Below are positions 11,830-22,207 of a DNA stretch of 64,000 nucleotides, piece after piece. The notes below the pieces were generated by a model that was not told the origin of the DNA, made no database searches, and saw nothing but the letters and a program-made list of their open reading frames with translations. This DNA is from Alitta virens (Eukaryota > Annelida > Polychaeta > Phyllodocida > Nereididae), in contig OW028584.1 of NCBI GenBank assembly GCA_932294295.1, positions 35,907,969 to 35,971,968 on the forward strand. Direction: 5' to 3'. Numbering within the stretch: the stretch's first letter is position 1; each line of letters opens with the position of its first letter. The position numbers and the translations under genes are program-made.

Positions 11830-12028
11830 ACTGTCTCAGCTTGTTCAATGAAAGTCAGAAGTTTTGGGTAATCGTGCACATTTTTCCACCCATTACAGTT
11901 ATGGTAATGTGCACATTACCATAAGTGTAATGAGCACATAACCATAACTGTAATGGGTGGAAAAATACATTAAACGATAACCCAAAACTTCGGACCTATA
12001 TGACTTTCATTGAACATGTTGAGACAAT
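11830..12028. mobile_element. Long inverted repeat / foldback element
   Basis: The left arm begins CTGTCTCAGCTTGTTCAATG and the right arm, reversed, ATTGTCTCAACATGTTCAAT. Both continue with AAGTTTTGGGTWATCG and TTTTTCCACCCATTACAGTT. Arms are about 85-95 bp with small indels around a short TGTGCACATTACCATAAG centre. Confidence 0.75.
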
Positions 12029-12309
12029 CAATTAATTAGCCAGCTATGTAATACAACTACTGAACATTTGGATAACTGAGTAGGCAACATCCTGACCGAA
12101 AGAGGTTCCAGTCGATAATTTTATAGAAAAAAACATTTTAATAAATATAGTTTTGGTTGTTGTTGCGTTATATCCGAATAGAGCCTATATCAATATTGTG
12201 ATTATATGATTCTTATCAATAATCTAATCATCTTTTTTATTACCCTCTACATGTCAGTAAAATCCTTTCATTCGAAAAATCCATTCATTGAAGATTGCTA
12301 TTGGTATGG

Positions 12310-12480
12310 GTATTGTTTATTGACTTGGACAATACATATTATATAACAACAGTACCATAATTTTAGTCACACCCAGCCCACTCGGGCTTACAAGTCATTC
12401 CTTCTATAAAAAAAAATGAAACAAAAAAGAGTGGCAAATTAAAATAATACAATAAAAGTGCAGTTATTAACAAATAAGTG
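12310..12480 (-). mobile_element. LINE 3' end fragment
   Basis: The reverse strand reads TAAGCCCGAGTGGGCTGGGT and then an A-rich end with AATAAAC. It carries the same hairpin as the LINE ends at 2108 and 19403. Confidence 0.45.
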
Positions 12481-13084
12481 TTATGGAAAATTAACTATTT
12501 CTTAAGAACCACACACAAATAGACTATTTCCACGTTTATCATGAAGTTGCCAGACACATATTTTTTAGTTGCCAGGATGTTACAATTTTGCATTAACAGT
12601 TGAGATTTGGGATGATTATCAAGTGTATAAATGTAACGATCTAATATGTTCATTTATTAAACTGTTTTATAAAACTTGAAGAAAGTGTGCTTCATCCTCA
12701 ACACAGTCTTCATGACACAATTTCCTATTCATACCCATAGAAACACATGATTCAATACAAAAGCTATCCTTGCAATTTACTTCACACTGACAACAGTGAC
12801 GTTTTTCCGGCAAGTGCAAAACACCGGGAAAGTCGAAAATGGCGGCCTCCACAGTTCACAACACGGAGCTAATAAATGCAGGATATTACATTACTAGTGC
12901 ACATATACAAGTTATGAATAGCATGGAATTGTTTCTATGGACCCAAGCTAACATCTGAGAGGTAAAGTGCAAAAGGGGTTAGTTCCCCTTTAAGTCCTGC
13001 TGTAGGCTTAACTGTTTGTCACAAAATCGTTGCTGAAGGTCCCAGGACATGGGTTCAATCCCCAGCCCAAAAAGTTGTGAACTC

Positions 13085-13836
13085 CTATTGAAATACTCAT
13101 CATTGGCTATTAAATGGTTTAATAGAAATTTTATAAAGGTAAATGCTGACAAATTTCAGATAATGTTTACGCAACCAAGAAGTGCAGTACCGAACTGCCT
13201 GAAACTATTGATATTAAAATAATGACTATACATGTTACCAAATGTGTCACATTACTCGGAGTAAACATAGATAGCTAACTAAATTTTGATAACCATGTAA
13301 AGTCACTTTGTGCAAAAGCAAATGGTCAACTTAAAGTGTTATTTTGTTTTAGAAAACTACTTGGTGTTAAATGTTAATTGTTTATTATGTTTGTATTGTA
13401 ATGTTTCAATTTCTGTCCAACAGTCTGGACAGTTTGAGAAAATTCAAGAAAGGGCTTTAAGATTCCTAAATAATGATTTCAAATGTTCATACAGTGAGTT
13501 ACTTAAGAAAACTAATAATTCCACATTATTTCTCTCAAGGTTAAAAACCATTGTCATGAAAGTGTTCAAGTCTATTTATCATATGAATCCTGTATTTCTC
13601 AATAAATTGTTCCATGCCAAAAAAGTTAAGCATGATCTCTGAGATCCATGCACATAGTAAACAAACTATGAGTTACTATGTTGCACATTTATGGAATAAT
13701 CTCCCAAGTAGTTACAATGTAATTGATTTAAAGATGTTTCAACAATTGATATCAGTGTGAGAAGGACCTAAATGCAGTTGTAATAGTGCATTTTTGTTTG
13801 TTATTTTATTAAAATTGTGTCTATCTATCTATCTAA
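13085..13836 (+). pseudogene. Degenerate LINE reverse-transcriptase C-terminus with (TCTA)n tail
   Basis: Plus-strand frames give KVNADKFQIMF, LLGVNID, then QSGQFEKIQERALRFLNNDF and SELLKKTNNSTLFLSRLKT. These are typical of the thumb/C-terminal part of CR1/Jockey-type LINE ORF2. Stops and frame changes are present (for example near 13276 and 13372). It ends in a TCTA tail at 13821-13835. Non-functional. Confidence 0.7.
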
Positions 13837-13949
13837 ACCCACCAGTGACCTTTACTTTCATCATTATCTAATGTGAACTGTGTGAATTGCATTGTAACTT
13901 TGAGCAGCTGTCACTGAAGACAATGCAACTAACCAGCATAAAATTGAAT

Positions 13950-14005
13950 CAACAAGCAGCTGGGTGGCCTAACGGTGCAGGCATCTGGGTCCCCAGGTGA
14001 CCCCC
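13950..14005 (+). mobile_element. SINE family B head fragment
   Basis: GCAGCTGGGTGGCCTAACGG and the following bases match the tRNA-like start of the copy at 50986. The rest of the SINE is absent. Confidence 0.4.
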
Positions 14006-14239
14006 TCAGAAAATTCTGAAAAAAATTCATTGTTACTCTCTTACCAGCCACATGGACAAAGCCAAACTTTCAGGACATTATCTGCAATACTTTTTGAGAT
14101 ACAGCCCTTTAAAATTCACACTATTTTTCTTAAGTTTTTGAAACGTTCATTTCATCAAGGTTTAGTAAGCTGTATCTTATGAACTTGTAGCTACATGGCT
14201 CATTTAGTTGCCTTCTATACAGCTCTAAAAACTGAATAA

Positions 14240-14700
14240 AATGCATTATCAAGTACTCAAAACTGGTAAACTAAACAATGTGTTACTTGCCTTTTTCCAG
14301 AACTGTTTTAAAAATGGATTAGTACCAGATATATGAAGAAAAGCATTTATGTGCCCTATACCTAAAAATAGTTCAAAAGATCCCTATGTTCCCTTAAATT
14401 ACTGTGGCATCAATCTACTCATTGTAAACTATGTAAATCTGTTACAAATAATATAGAAGATGAATTTCATGTACTATGTGTATGTAATGCCTATAATGAT
14501 TAAAGAACTAGTCTTTATAATAATATTAGTGATATAAATAGTAATTTTGATGAGTATGATGATTTTGAAAAATTTGTGTTTATTAATAATGAATATCAGG
14601 TACAATTGGCTAACTTTTTGCTGAACGCTATGGAAATAAGGAAACAGTTACTTTTTGTTATTTAGACGTCATTTATTTAAGCACTGAAATGGAGTGACAT
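14240..14700 (+). pseudogene. Internally deleted LINE ORF2, host of the element at 14709
   Basis: At 14290-14425 the plus frame reads LFQNCFKNGLVP and CPIPKNSSKDPYVPLNYCGI, the start of a reverse-transcriptase domain. From about 14447 it jumps to NNIEDEFHVLCVCNAYND and FEKFVFINNEYQVQLANFLL, the C-terminal zinc-knuckle region, with the middle deleted. Its 3' UTR continues at 19402-19497 on the far side of the inserted transposon. Confidence 0.7.
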
Positions 14701-14738
14701 ATAAGCCCGAATACAGGTCATTTCGTAGACATGCAAGC

Positions 14739-14943
14739 TCGTTGACATGCCAAGTCGTTGACACTTTTTAGGGTCATGTACAAATTCGTTGACCAACCAA
14801 CTCGTATAAATTTGTCAGGGACCAAGTTGTTTTGACAAACTTAAAACCGCTTAAACCAACTCGTTGACAGGTCATGACCATCTCATTAACAATTTCATGC
14901 AAAATCGTTGACAGCCAATTTGGCTATGTACCATTTCGTCGAC
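14739..14943. repeat. Left subterminal TCGTTGAC array
   Basis: Five TCGTTGAC and one TCGTCGAC at irregular spacing (16-75 bp), all in the same orientation. The inverse motif is clustered at the other end, 19201-19355. Such arrays are commonly transposase-binding sites; the function here is inferred. Confidence 0.75.
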
Positions 14944-15630
14944 AAGTCGGTAAACTCTAGGCGGCGCTATGATCCTGTGTTATGCACCAGACAAGCGCCG
15001 TCCTGTGGAGAGGGGTGGGCAGCAAAGGCAATGGTTTTCAAATAGATTGAATGTGCGGGAGTTGCTCCAGAGAGTCACAAATCTGCATTAAGTTATGTGT
15101 GTGAATTGTAAAAATGTTGATATATTTCTATGTTTCTTTTGACGTGTTGTAAGATGGCAGCACTGGCTTAATAACTACTAGATCAGCAAACACAGTTCTG
15201 TAGCCTTGCTATTCTTTTTTGGTAGAAATACGATCACGACGTTTCAATGAATTTTCCTCACTTACTTGGTGTGAATCAGTTCTAATATGTTTTTATTGCT
15301 TATCTCCGTCATTTTTGCTCTTGCAGCTGCTTAGGATATCATTTGAAGAAGCAAAATTTGCCGTGATCGGCGAATCTGAAGTGCTTCCACCATGTTAAGT
15401 GATGACGTCACCACCTTCTGAGAGGCCCCTGATGGGGGAGCATTCAGTATTTTCGTGTTTTCGCCAAAGTTGGGCGGGAAACTGTCTATTTTATTTTATC
15501 AAGCAGATATTTTGTAAAAAAAATAAATATTGAAACATTTTAAATAAATAAATAAATTTTAATCAAAATGCCATTTTAAAACAAGCGTTTTATCATTTCT
15601 TGTTTTTTTGTTGGTTGACTCCTGGAAGCC

Positions 15631-15831
15631 ATGGATCCAGGGGAGGGGTGTTTAGTTTGTAGGGAAAGTTTTGTTAAATTTCGTAAAGGGAAGGGTTATT
15701 ATCGTTATAGTTTGGGCAGAAAAATATTTTTTAATTCATCAAGCACCATCCAGGACTGTCTTCATGATCAACTTGGCATCACAGCTGAGAAAGGTTTCAT
15801 ATGCCACAGCTGTTTGCAAATCTTGAAACAT
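15631..15831 (+). CDS. ZAD-like zinc-finger protein, first exon
   Basis: ATG at 15631 opens 67 codons ending at a consensus donor GTAAGT (15832). Cysteines C7-x2-C10 and C58-x2-C61 are spaced as in ZAD-type treble-clef zinc fingers (CLVC ... FICHSC), with aromatic and basic residues between (KGYYRYSLGRKIFF). ZAD domains mediate dimerisation in insect zinc-finger proteins; Cys-rich heads of this kind are also known on some transposases. No downstream exon could be joined convincingly. Its place inside a transposon, pointing toward the helicase exons, suggests it belongs to the element. It may be the N-terminus of a deleted transposase. Confidence 0.5.
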
Positions 15832-16572
15832 GTAAGTAGGCTTACTTAAAATGGAATATATAACTTAAAGATCGCATGTCATGGCCTATGTCAATATGTT
15901 TTTTTTTACATTTTTATCATTCCTTTGAAGTTTCCAAGTTATGGCATAGCAGCATTCGAGAGAATTGGGATTTTTATAAACTCCATAAAAAGTTGGAACA
16001 CAAAAACTGCAAATACAAATATGTACCAGCAATATAGGCACTCCCGACTACAGAATTTATTAATTTCACAGGCCTTTATATTTGTTACAGGTAGGCCTAC
16101 ATCAATTAATGTAACCAACATAAACGATTAAGGTATTTTAAACTTCATAATTAAATTTTATATGCAAACTTATCTTTTAAACATCAAAATTATTAAGAAA
16201 AGACAACAAAATCTTTTAAAATTAAATTTTCGAAATCTTTAATCAGGCCTTAATTATCTCAAAAGTTAAAAACAAATTCCATATCAAACCATTTGACAAT
16301 GTAAATTGTGGTAAATAATTATATAAACACAACATATATAAAAGTAAAGGAAAAAAAAGGCCTTCACATTATTTGTCGAAGTTATACAAAAAAGAAATTA
16401 AATCACATTTACATCATTGCTACTAGTATAAACAGGTTAAATAATTGTAATGTAGGTATACAGCGTAAAATCCCGTGTTCTTTATGCTTGGACATTTGGA
16501 CATACACCAGAGACCTGAAATTTTTAAAATAATCAATGTAAGTTTTTCAAAGAGTTGCTGTTTGCGCTCTCA

Positions 16573-16686
16573 GAACATGCAAGGGAGGGGTGGGCTAGAG
16601 AATATTTGGCATCCCCTACCTCCTGCTTTTTCAAAAACCTTCCAGTCCGCCCCTCCGCAACATTTTTAAATGGTACAGCTCTAAGA
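16573..16686 (-). mobile_element. Truncated MITE of the GGRCTGTTCCATTT family
   Basis: Read in reverse it begins AGAGCTGTACCATTTAAAAA and contains GGTTTTTGAAAAAGC and C/G-rich runs, matching the complete copy at 26382-26579 in an ACADL intron. Nested within the larger transposon. Confidence 0.5.
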
Positions 16687-17593
16687 CACAGGGCATCCAC
16701 TAAATTGTTTTCTGTGGATATGCAAAATATAGGAACGACATGATTCCATTAAAATATATCCAGAAATATGGTCGCATAAACCTAGTCTTCGAGACCAACG
16801 GGATTTTGGTGGGGCCAAGACAATTTGTGAGTCAGTTTACTCGATTAATACTGCATAAATAACATGACATTCCTCCAGCTTGACCCTATCATTTTTAATT
16901 TTTCCCATTTTCCCAGCTGTGGATACCCTGCCCATGAGATGTATGTACATGATGCGAAAATTCAACAACAAATAACTCAACAACAAATAACTCCTCAAAA
17001 TATTACAAAATTGTTCAAAAAATTAACAAAACATTCATTAAGTAGGTACTTTATTCACAATGAAGTATTACCATTCATAACAGTGTGAAAGATAAAGTAT
17101 CAAGCAAAATGGCTGATTTAAAAAAAATTGTTCTATAATTTAGACTTGTTAAGTTTGAAATAGTCATTTGAAAAAATTAGACAAAATACTTGGTAGCAGC
17201 TAAAAATACCTGGCCAAAATGATTGCTAAGACATTGAGTTGCTGAAACTTGCTGATTTTTTATTGTATTTTTTATTAAGACATGCTTATAGTAAGAACGA
17301 GTTAAAGAAAACTCGAAACGATTGCAGCTAACGAAAAGGTTTAAAAACCAAGGCAAATATTGTAAAAACCAAAAGTACCACTGAATATCCCGCAATGAAA
17401 TATTTTTTAAGGGTGGCCCCATAACCATGCAATGACACTTTTTACAATGATAATTTACGAATGCAACAGGGAAAATCTTATATTGCTAGCTTTAAGTGGC
17501 TATAACAAAGCAGACAGCCAGAAACTGCAATAAACAGTAAAGATAACCGTAAGTCGATAAGTTTGCCTATCACCATTGTACATGTCAGCCTAC

Positions 17594-18752
17594 CTCTTTC
17601 TTGATCCAAGCTTTGACAAACAGTCAGGCCTCTACTGTGGGCCTTCTCCACAATATCTGACCTGAGACTGTTTAAGGGACAAACAACCAGGGCGATACGG
17701 CTACCCTCCGACAAAGGTGACAACTGAAACATAATAAAAGTTCCATTAATACTCTCTCACAGCTAATACAAGTTTGGTATACAACAGTGGGCGCCCGCTA
17801 CAATATCTAGGCCTATACATTTACAAGTGGCTCAGAAATTTGCCCGTTTCGCAACTCATTAGATAATAACCCCTAATCATCACTTATAGTTGGCTAATCA
17901 CTAAATCAGTTATTCAAGATTAACCATAGCAGCGAAATCTGCTCTAATTAATTTAAGATTGATATACACAGTGAAACGAGTAATGTTAATTATTTAATTG
18001 GAATCATAGTAAATTGCATTTCTAGCCCCGTATTTAGCTCAAAAACACACCATTAATACTGTATCTTTTAATTTTATATATGTTATATGAAAAAAAAATG
18101 CCCCCCAAGTGTCCAGGAAAGCCAAATATTCGGGCAAAAAGTTGAAAAATTCGGGCATAAAGGGGTGCTTATAAAAGGTATACAATGATTTCGGCCCAGG
18201 TTGATTTCGGCCGAATTAATAGGTTATAATGTTCTGTGGTTGCTAAATATATACCATTGTCACCTCCTTTTTAGTTCTTCTGGACTGCACGTAAATTGAT
18301 ATTTTTTCACTCAGCCTTGCACTCCCAGAATTAAGCACATAGCCCACAATAGAACCCGCTGGTGGCGCCACAGCTAGATGAGAATGGAACTAATTTCTTG
18401 CTACCAATTATCGCCGCAGAGTAAAATAAACAACAACATGGGGACATATCTACTACTATACTACCTGATTGTTAGTATATACGTGACCTTCATTAGTAAG
18501 GTCTAACTGACTTCTATGCATATTCAAGAATTTTCAAACCAATTTTTACGAGTGTCAAAAGTTTCTTACCTTATCCAAAACGTGAGGAAAGGCCAAAAAA
18601 ACCTCACTTTTCCCACTGCCAGTGGGCTGCACCACAAAGCAGTGACGACCTCGGACAAGCGACTCCAAGACAAGAAGCTGTGACGGCCTGTAAAACCAAG
18701 GTACATTGATTTTCAGGCGAAATTCCTCTAAAGCACAGATAAACGCGTTCAT
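17594..18752 (-). pseudogene. RecQ-like SF2 helicase, two N-terminal exons (truncated)
   Basis: Exon 1, 18752-18570, encodes 61 residues ending at donor GTAAGA. It has the RecQ-type motif 0 (FYRPSQ, residues 20-25) and Walker A QPTGSGKS (42-49). Exon 2, 17723-17594, follows acceptor TTTCAG in phase 0 and gives motif Ia (ALVVCPLNSLRSDI), ending GAAAGAG|GTAGGC. The intron is about 850 bp. A RecQ helicase needs a DEAH box, motifs III-VI and an RQC/zinc region; none was found between 17594 and 15850 on this strand, so the gene is truncated. It sits inside the candidate transposon and converges on the zinc-finger exon. Element-borne origin is inferred from position. Confidence 0.6.
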
Positions 18753-19200
18753 CTTGATGAGATCAAAAAGACACTAGCGGGAAACGAAGCACGTGCTTGA
18801 TCATTAGGCGGGAAAAATAATGCTCCTGACACAAATTTCCCTTCAGGGCCTCACGACGGCTATTCCTTCAATGCGCGCGCGCCTCATGCCATCATAACAA
18901 CGTCATGCCGGAATTCCCGCTTGCCTCGCTAGGAAATTTCGTCTGCTATTTACGGAAATGTCAGAGAGCTGATTTCACCTTTAAATGGCCTAAAAGATAG
19001 ATGAAGCAGTTGCGGATTCAATGAGGTATGCTGAATGTTGCCGATCCTTGGTATAAAGTCGTCAGATTGTGCTGAACGGCTGAACGATTTCTTCTACCAA
19101 GAAAAGATAGGAAGGAAATTGGACTGTGTTATTGGACTAAATAACTACATAACATACTGAGGCGACATCTGGCTAATTTTCGTGAACTAAAAAAATAGTT

Positions 19201-19355
19201 GTCAACGAATTGGCACAACCAACTGGTCGACATGTCAACGAGTTGGTATAGCCACGAATTTCTGTCAACGAGTTTGTCGTCCGAAGAAATATTTTGTCAA
19301 CGAGTTGGTAGTCCTCATGTTAACGGGTTGGTGTCAACGAATTTGCTGTCGACCA
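19201..19355. repeat. Right subterminal GTCAACGA array
   Basis: Five GTCAACGA copies plus GTTAACGG and GTCGACCA variants, in inverted orientation to the left array. Together they give the element extended subterminal inverted repeats. Confidence 0.75.
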
Positions 19356-19401
19356 TTTTGCGTATCGACCATTTTGTGTGTCTACTAAGTGACTCGATAC
19401 C

Positions 19402-19497
19402 ATGAGCCCTTATGGGGCTGGGTGGTTTATGTTTCCACGTATGATGTTTGTATTGTTGTAATGAAAAACCACATCAATAAAATAAATAAAAAATATC
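19402..19497 (+). mobile_element. 3' end of the LINE interrupted at 14701
   Basis: ATGAGCCCTTATGGGGCTGG is the hairpin-bearing LINE 3' UTR, followed by AATAAAATAAATAAAAAA at 19479-19496 as signal and tail. Left of the transposon the LINE stops at ATAAGCCC, so the two parts were once continuous. Confidence 0.55.
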
Positions 19498-19930
19498 AGC
19501 AAAATGTACCCTATCTTTCTGGGTTGGCTGCACTCAAGTGATTCATGTCACAGGCTTGAAATTTGGTTTATGGGTTTTGACAGTTCAGGTGCACAAATCC
19601 CATGCTTTGAATTAATTCTATCATGAAAACTGTAGTAGTGAGTGGATTTTAAAAATTATGAAATCATCGATTTAGCAAATCCTTTATTTGAACCTTAAAA
19701 ACACCATGATGACATTTATTGACAACTTTCCTATTTTTACCATGTATCAAGAAAATATTTGCAAAGTTTCAGCATACTCGTTTGATATTCGGCTGATTGA
19801 TGTACAAAAACAAGTGAAAAAACTCTAAAACTGGTTAAAAATAAATGCTGAAGATTAATTCGTATATATAATATGCTAATGTGTTTTGAAAGTCATTCTT
19901 TCTAATGTGATGATTTTTTGGACCTATATT

Positions 19931-20226
19931 ATACGAATATCAATATCCAACAAACTTCACCTCGTGAATATTAACAAATATCCAATATCGAATATCAAAG
20001 AAACTTCACCTTGGAATATCAAACAAATATCCAACTTCACACTCATCACATATTAGACATCTACATGAAGTGTAAAATGTATGATAGGCTTTAGGCCTAA
20101 GCTGTATCATTTATACTTTTGTGGTATGAATTTCATACCAAACTTATACCAAACTTACAGGTCTCAAACCTACCCCTTATACGAATATCAATATCCAACA
20201 AACTTCACCTCGTGAATATTAACATT
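19931..20226. repeat. Direct repeat of about 48 bp
   Basis: TATACGAATATCAATATCCA and the following ~28 bases occur at 19931-19978 and again at 20176-20224, the second copy immediately before the LINE fragment. The segment between them contains shorter derivatives (AATATCCAATATCG, AATATCAAACAAATATCC). Confidence 0.75.
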
Positions 20227-20227
20227 A

Positions 20228-21095
20228 ACAATTAAACAATATTTAATCCTCAGCCCAAAATTATTCAATGAATTTATGTCAGATCTACCCGATCATCTTG
20301 AAAAATCAGATGGAATAACATTAGGTGATTTTACTCTTACACATATATTGTATGCCGATGACATCGCACTTGTAGCTGATTCTCCTAATTGCATGCAAAA
20401 TAGTATAAATTCACTTCATAATTACTGTAAAAAATGGCACCTTATTGTAAATGTTAGTAAAACCAAAGTGATGCAGATTGGTAACAAAGCAATAAGCACC
20501 TTCTTCTGTAATGGGGAAAAACTAGTAAATGTTGACAGCTTCAAATATCTTGGCCATATGCTTACTAATAAGCGTAGAATACATAGCAAGATGACGGAAT
20601 ACCTCTCAACACAAGCTCATAAAGCGCTCTTTGCACTGCAAGGTGATTCAAAACAAGCATTAGGAAAAATCGATCCCATGCTATCTCTTCGAATGTTTGA
20701 TACCTATATTTTACCTATCCTGGAGTACAATAGTGAAATATGGACAAGTGAAAAATCTATGCCTGAATTAGAAAATTTGCAACTTGCATATCTTAAAAAC
20801 ATATTAGGAGTTAGAAAACAAACACCATCTTTAGCAGTCTATGGTGAAACAGGTAGATTCCCATTGCATGTCAGACAGAAAATTAGAATGGTGAATTACT
20901 GGATAAGATTGGAAAGAGCACCTGATGACAGTTTACTTAAGAAATGTTTAAATTTTCAGAAGGAAATTTATGTGAATGCAGTAAATGGAAATAACTGGTT
21001 CAGTAAAGTGTGTCATGTATTAAATAACTGCAACATTGAATATGATATTAGTAACCTCAGAAACTTTGACATTGATAATATCTCTAACACATATA
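20228..21095 (+). pseudogene. LINE reverse transcriptase, 5'-truncated, C-terminal block inverted
   Basis: An open plus frame from about 20245 runs LSPKLFNEFMSDLPDHL, with the catalytic YADD at 20350-20361 (ILYADDIALVADS) and the post-RT region to NISNTYI, where it stops at a TATATATAG run. About 280 residues are uninterrupted, so it is young. The upstream palm and endonuclease are missing. The rest of the same protein appears on the opposite strand immediately beyond the TA run (21843-21391). Confidence 0.85.
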
Positions 21096-21097
21096 TA

Positions 21098-21845
21098 TAG
21101 ATTTTATTGACATGTAAAATATCATAAATGATACATATGTCATTCAGTTAAAAGATAACATGAAAGAGACATTAATGTAAGTACAGAAAGCAATAAAATG
21201 TCAATAATCAAGGTTCCAGCCACCAAGTTAACTTATAATACGTGTTTAAAATCCACATACACAATAGAAAAAAATACAAGCCGCTAATAAAAACATTTCA
21301 CTCTCAAAGTCCAAAACATGACAAGCACATCATAACTAATAAACTAATAAACTAAATTAATAACTGTGTGGATACAGGAGATGGTTTTCTCTACACATCA
21401 GCTTGAAGGAGAAACTTTCCTAAACTAATTAATAACTCAGGTTCCTTGTTTGTCATTATTGCTGTAAACTTAGTTATATCATCTAGAGACAAGAAGTTGT
21501 TAATAAATTTAGTTGCATTCAAAAAAAGGTTAACACGGTGTTGCTCATTACCAGGACAGACAATCAAACAGTGAATTTCGTCTTCTACAAAGTTTAACGT
21601 ACACTTTTCACATATTCTATTTGGAGCAGGAATTATTGGTTTATGGTGTCGACCTGTTTCAATCTTCAGGCTATGTGAACTTGTCCTAAATCTAGCTATT
21701 TTAGTTAACACTTTGCGAATTTGTTGCAATTCAAGATAAGGTTCTATTCTACAATCAGTTTTAAATAGTTTATATGTCCTAAGTTTTGGTTGTTGTGAAC
21801 TGTCATTTATTGCATTTATAAGTCGCTCATGTTATATATATATAA
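21098..21845 (-). mobile_element. LINE C-terminal block and 3' UTR, opposite strand
   Basis: On the minus strand from 21836 the frame reads HERLINAINDSSQQPKLRTY and continues through IETGRHHKPIIP and the knuckle C-x2-C-x7-E-x2-H-x4-C (ICEKC...IHCLIVC) to a stop at 21391. A 3' UTR then ends GTCAATAAAATCTATATA at 21098. (TA)n lies at both borders (21088-21098, 21834-21845). A homologous block lies at 25045-26040. Confidence 0.85.
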
Positions 21846-21899
21846 AAATGTGATGACACTTATCTACCAGGTGGCCTTGTACATAAATAATTGACTTAT

Positions 21900-22207
21900 T
21901 GAATGTGAATTCATTACACTACAGATCCGTTTGGTGAAAAAAAGTTTATTTCTTCTTGTAACATTGTCGCACGCCAGGTGGCGCCAACGAAGCCGACAAA
22001 CGCGCCCTCTGGTGTTCATTTACGTAATTAGCCACCTAGCGTCAAGTCTTGGAACTGCATTGACAAGGTTGTCTGACAGCACTTATAAAACGGAGACCCA
22101 AGTTCGTTCTTTGATTATTATCATTTTGGACCTTGTCACTGGATGGTGACATGTTCTGAAGTTGACTTACGATTTATTATTGAATTGGCAGCCATAGACC
22201 TGAGAAA
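21900..22207 (+). promoter_or_regulatory. Presumed ACADL promoter/5'UTR with CTCF-like site
   Basis: This is the only locally GC-richer, CpG-containing stretch before the ACADL start. GCGCCCTCTGGTG (22002-22014) is, in reverse, CACCAGAGGGCGC, which matches the bilaterian CTCF core. A second GC-rich box, CCAGGTGGCGCC, precedes it by about 30 bp. Site function is inferred from sequence only; no TATA box is obvious. Confidence 0.4.

Larger units (their letters stand above)
10603..13084. other. Repeat-rich intergenic stretch without recognised genes
   Basis: Contains the foldback element at 11830-12028, a LINE 3' end near 12310-12480, and at 10711-10760 an imperfect hairpin (GGGACCCTGAAGATTCAAGG) whose flanks recur near 47395. 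No coding sequence is supported. Confidence 0.4.
14709..19401. mobile_element. Candidate unclassified DNA transposon with ZAD-like and RecQ-like coding exons
   Basis: The ends share GTCAxTTxGTAGACAxxCAA facing inward, about 18 of 28 terminal bases identical. Six TCGTYGAC motifs lie within 235 bp of the left end (14739, 14755, 14786, 14861, 14905, 14936). At least five inverse GTCAACGA motifs lie near the right end (19201, 19234, 19264, 19296, 19333). ATAAGCCC (14701-14708) and ATGAGCCC (19402-19409) flank it and belong to a LINE hairpin normally present once, so an 8-bp target duplication with one mismatch is likely. Inside are a plus-strand zinc-finger exon (15631) and two minus-strand helicase exons (18752-17594), and no recognisable transposase. 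Elements of the Academ superfamily are known to include Cys-rich transposases and helicases, but their short target duplications do not fit. Probably an internally deleted copy. Confidence 0.65.

Noticed and set aside
17177..17428. Continuation of the helicase gene
   Set aside because: The frame has no helicase motif (no DEAH box or SAT motif) and no matching splice phase.
20228..21845. Twin-priming inversion of the LINE
   Set aside because: Twin priming would leave the tailed 3' block at the insertion edge; here its tail abuts the internal break, so another inversion mechanism or two insertions is needed.
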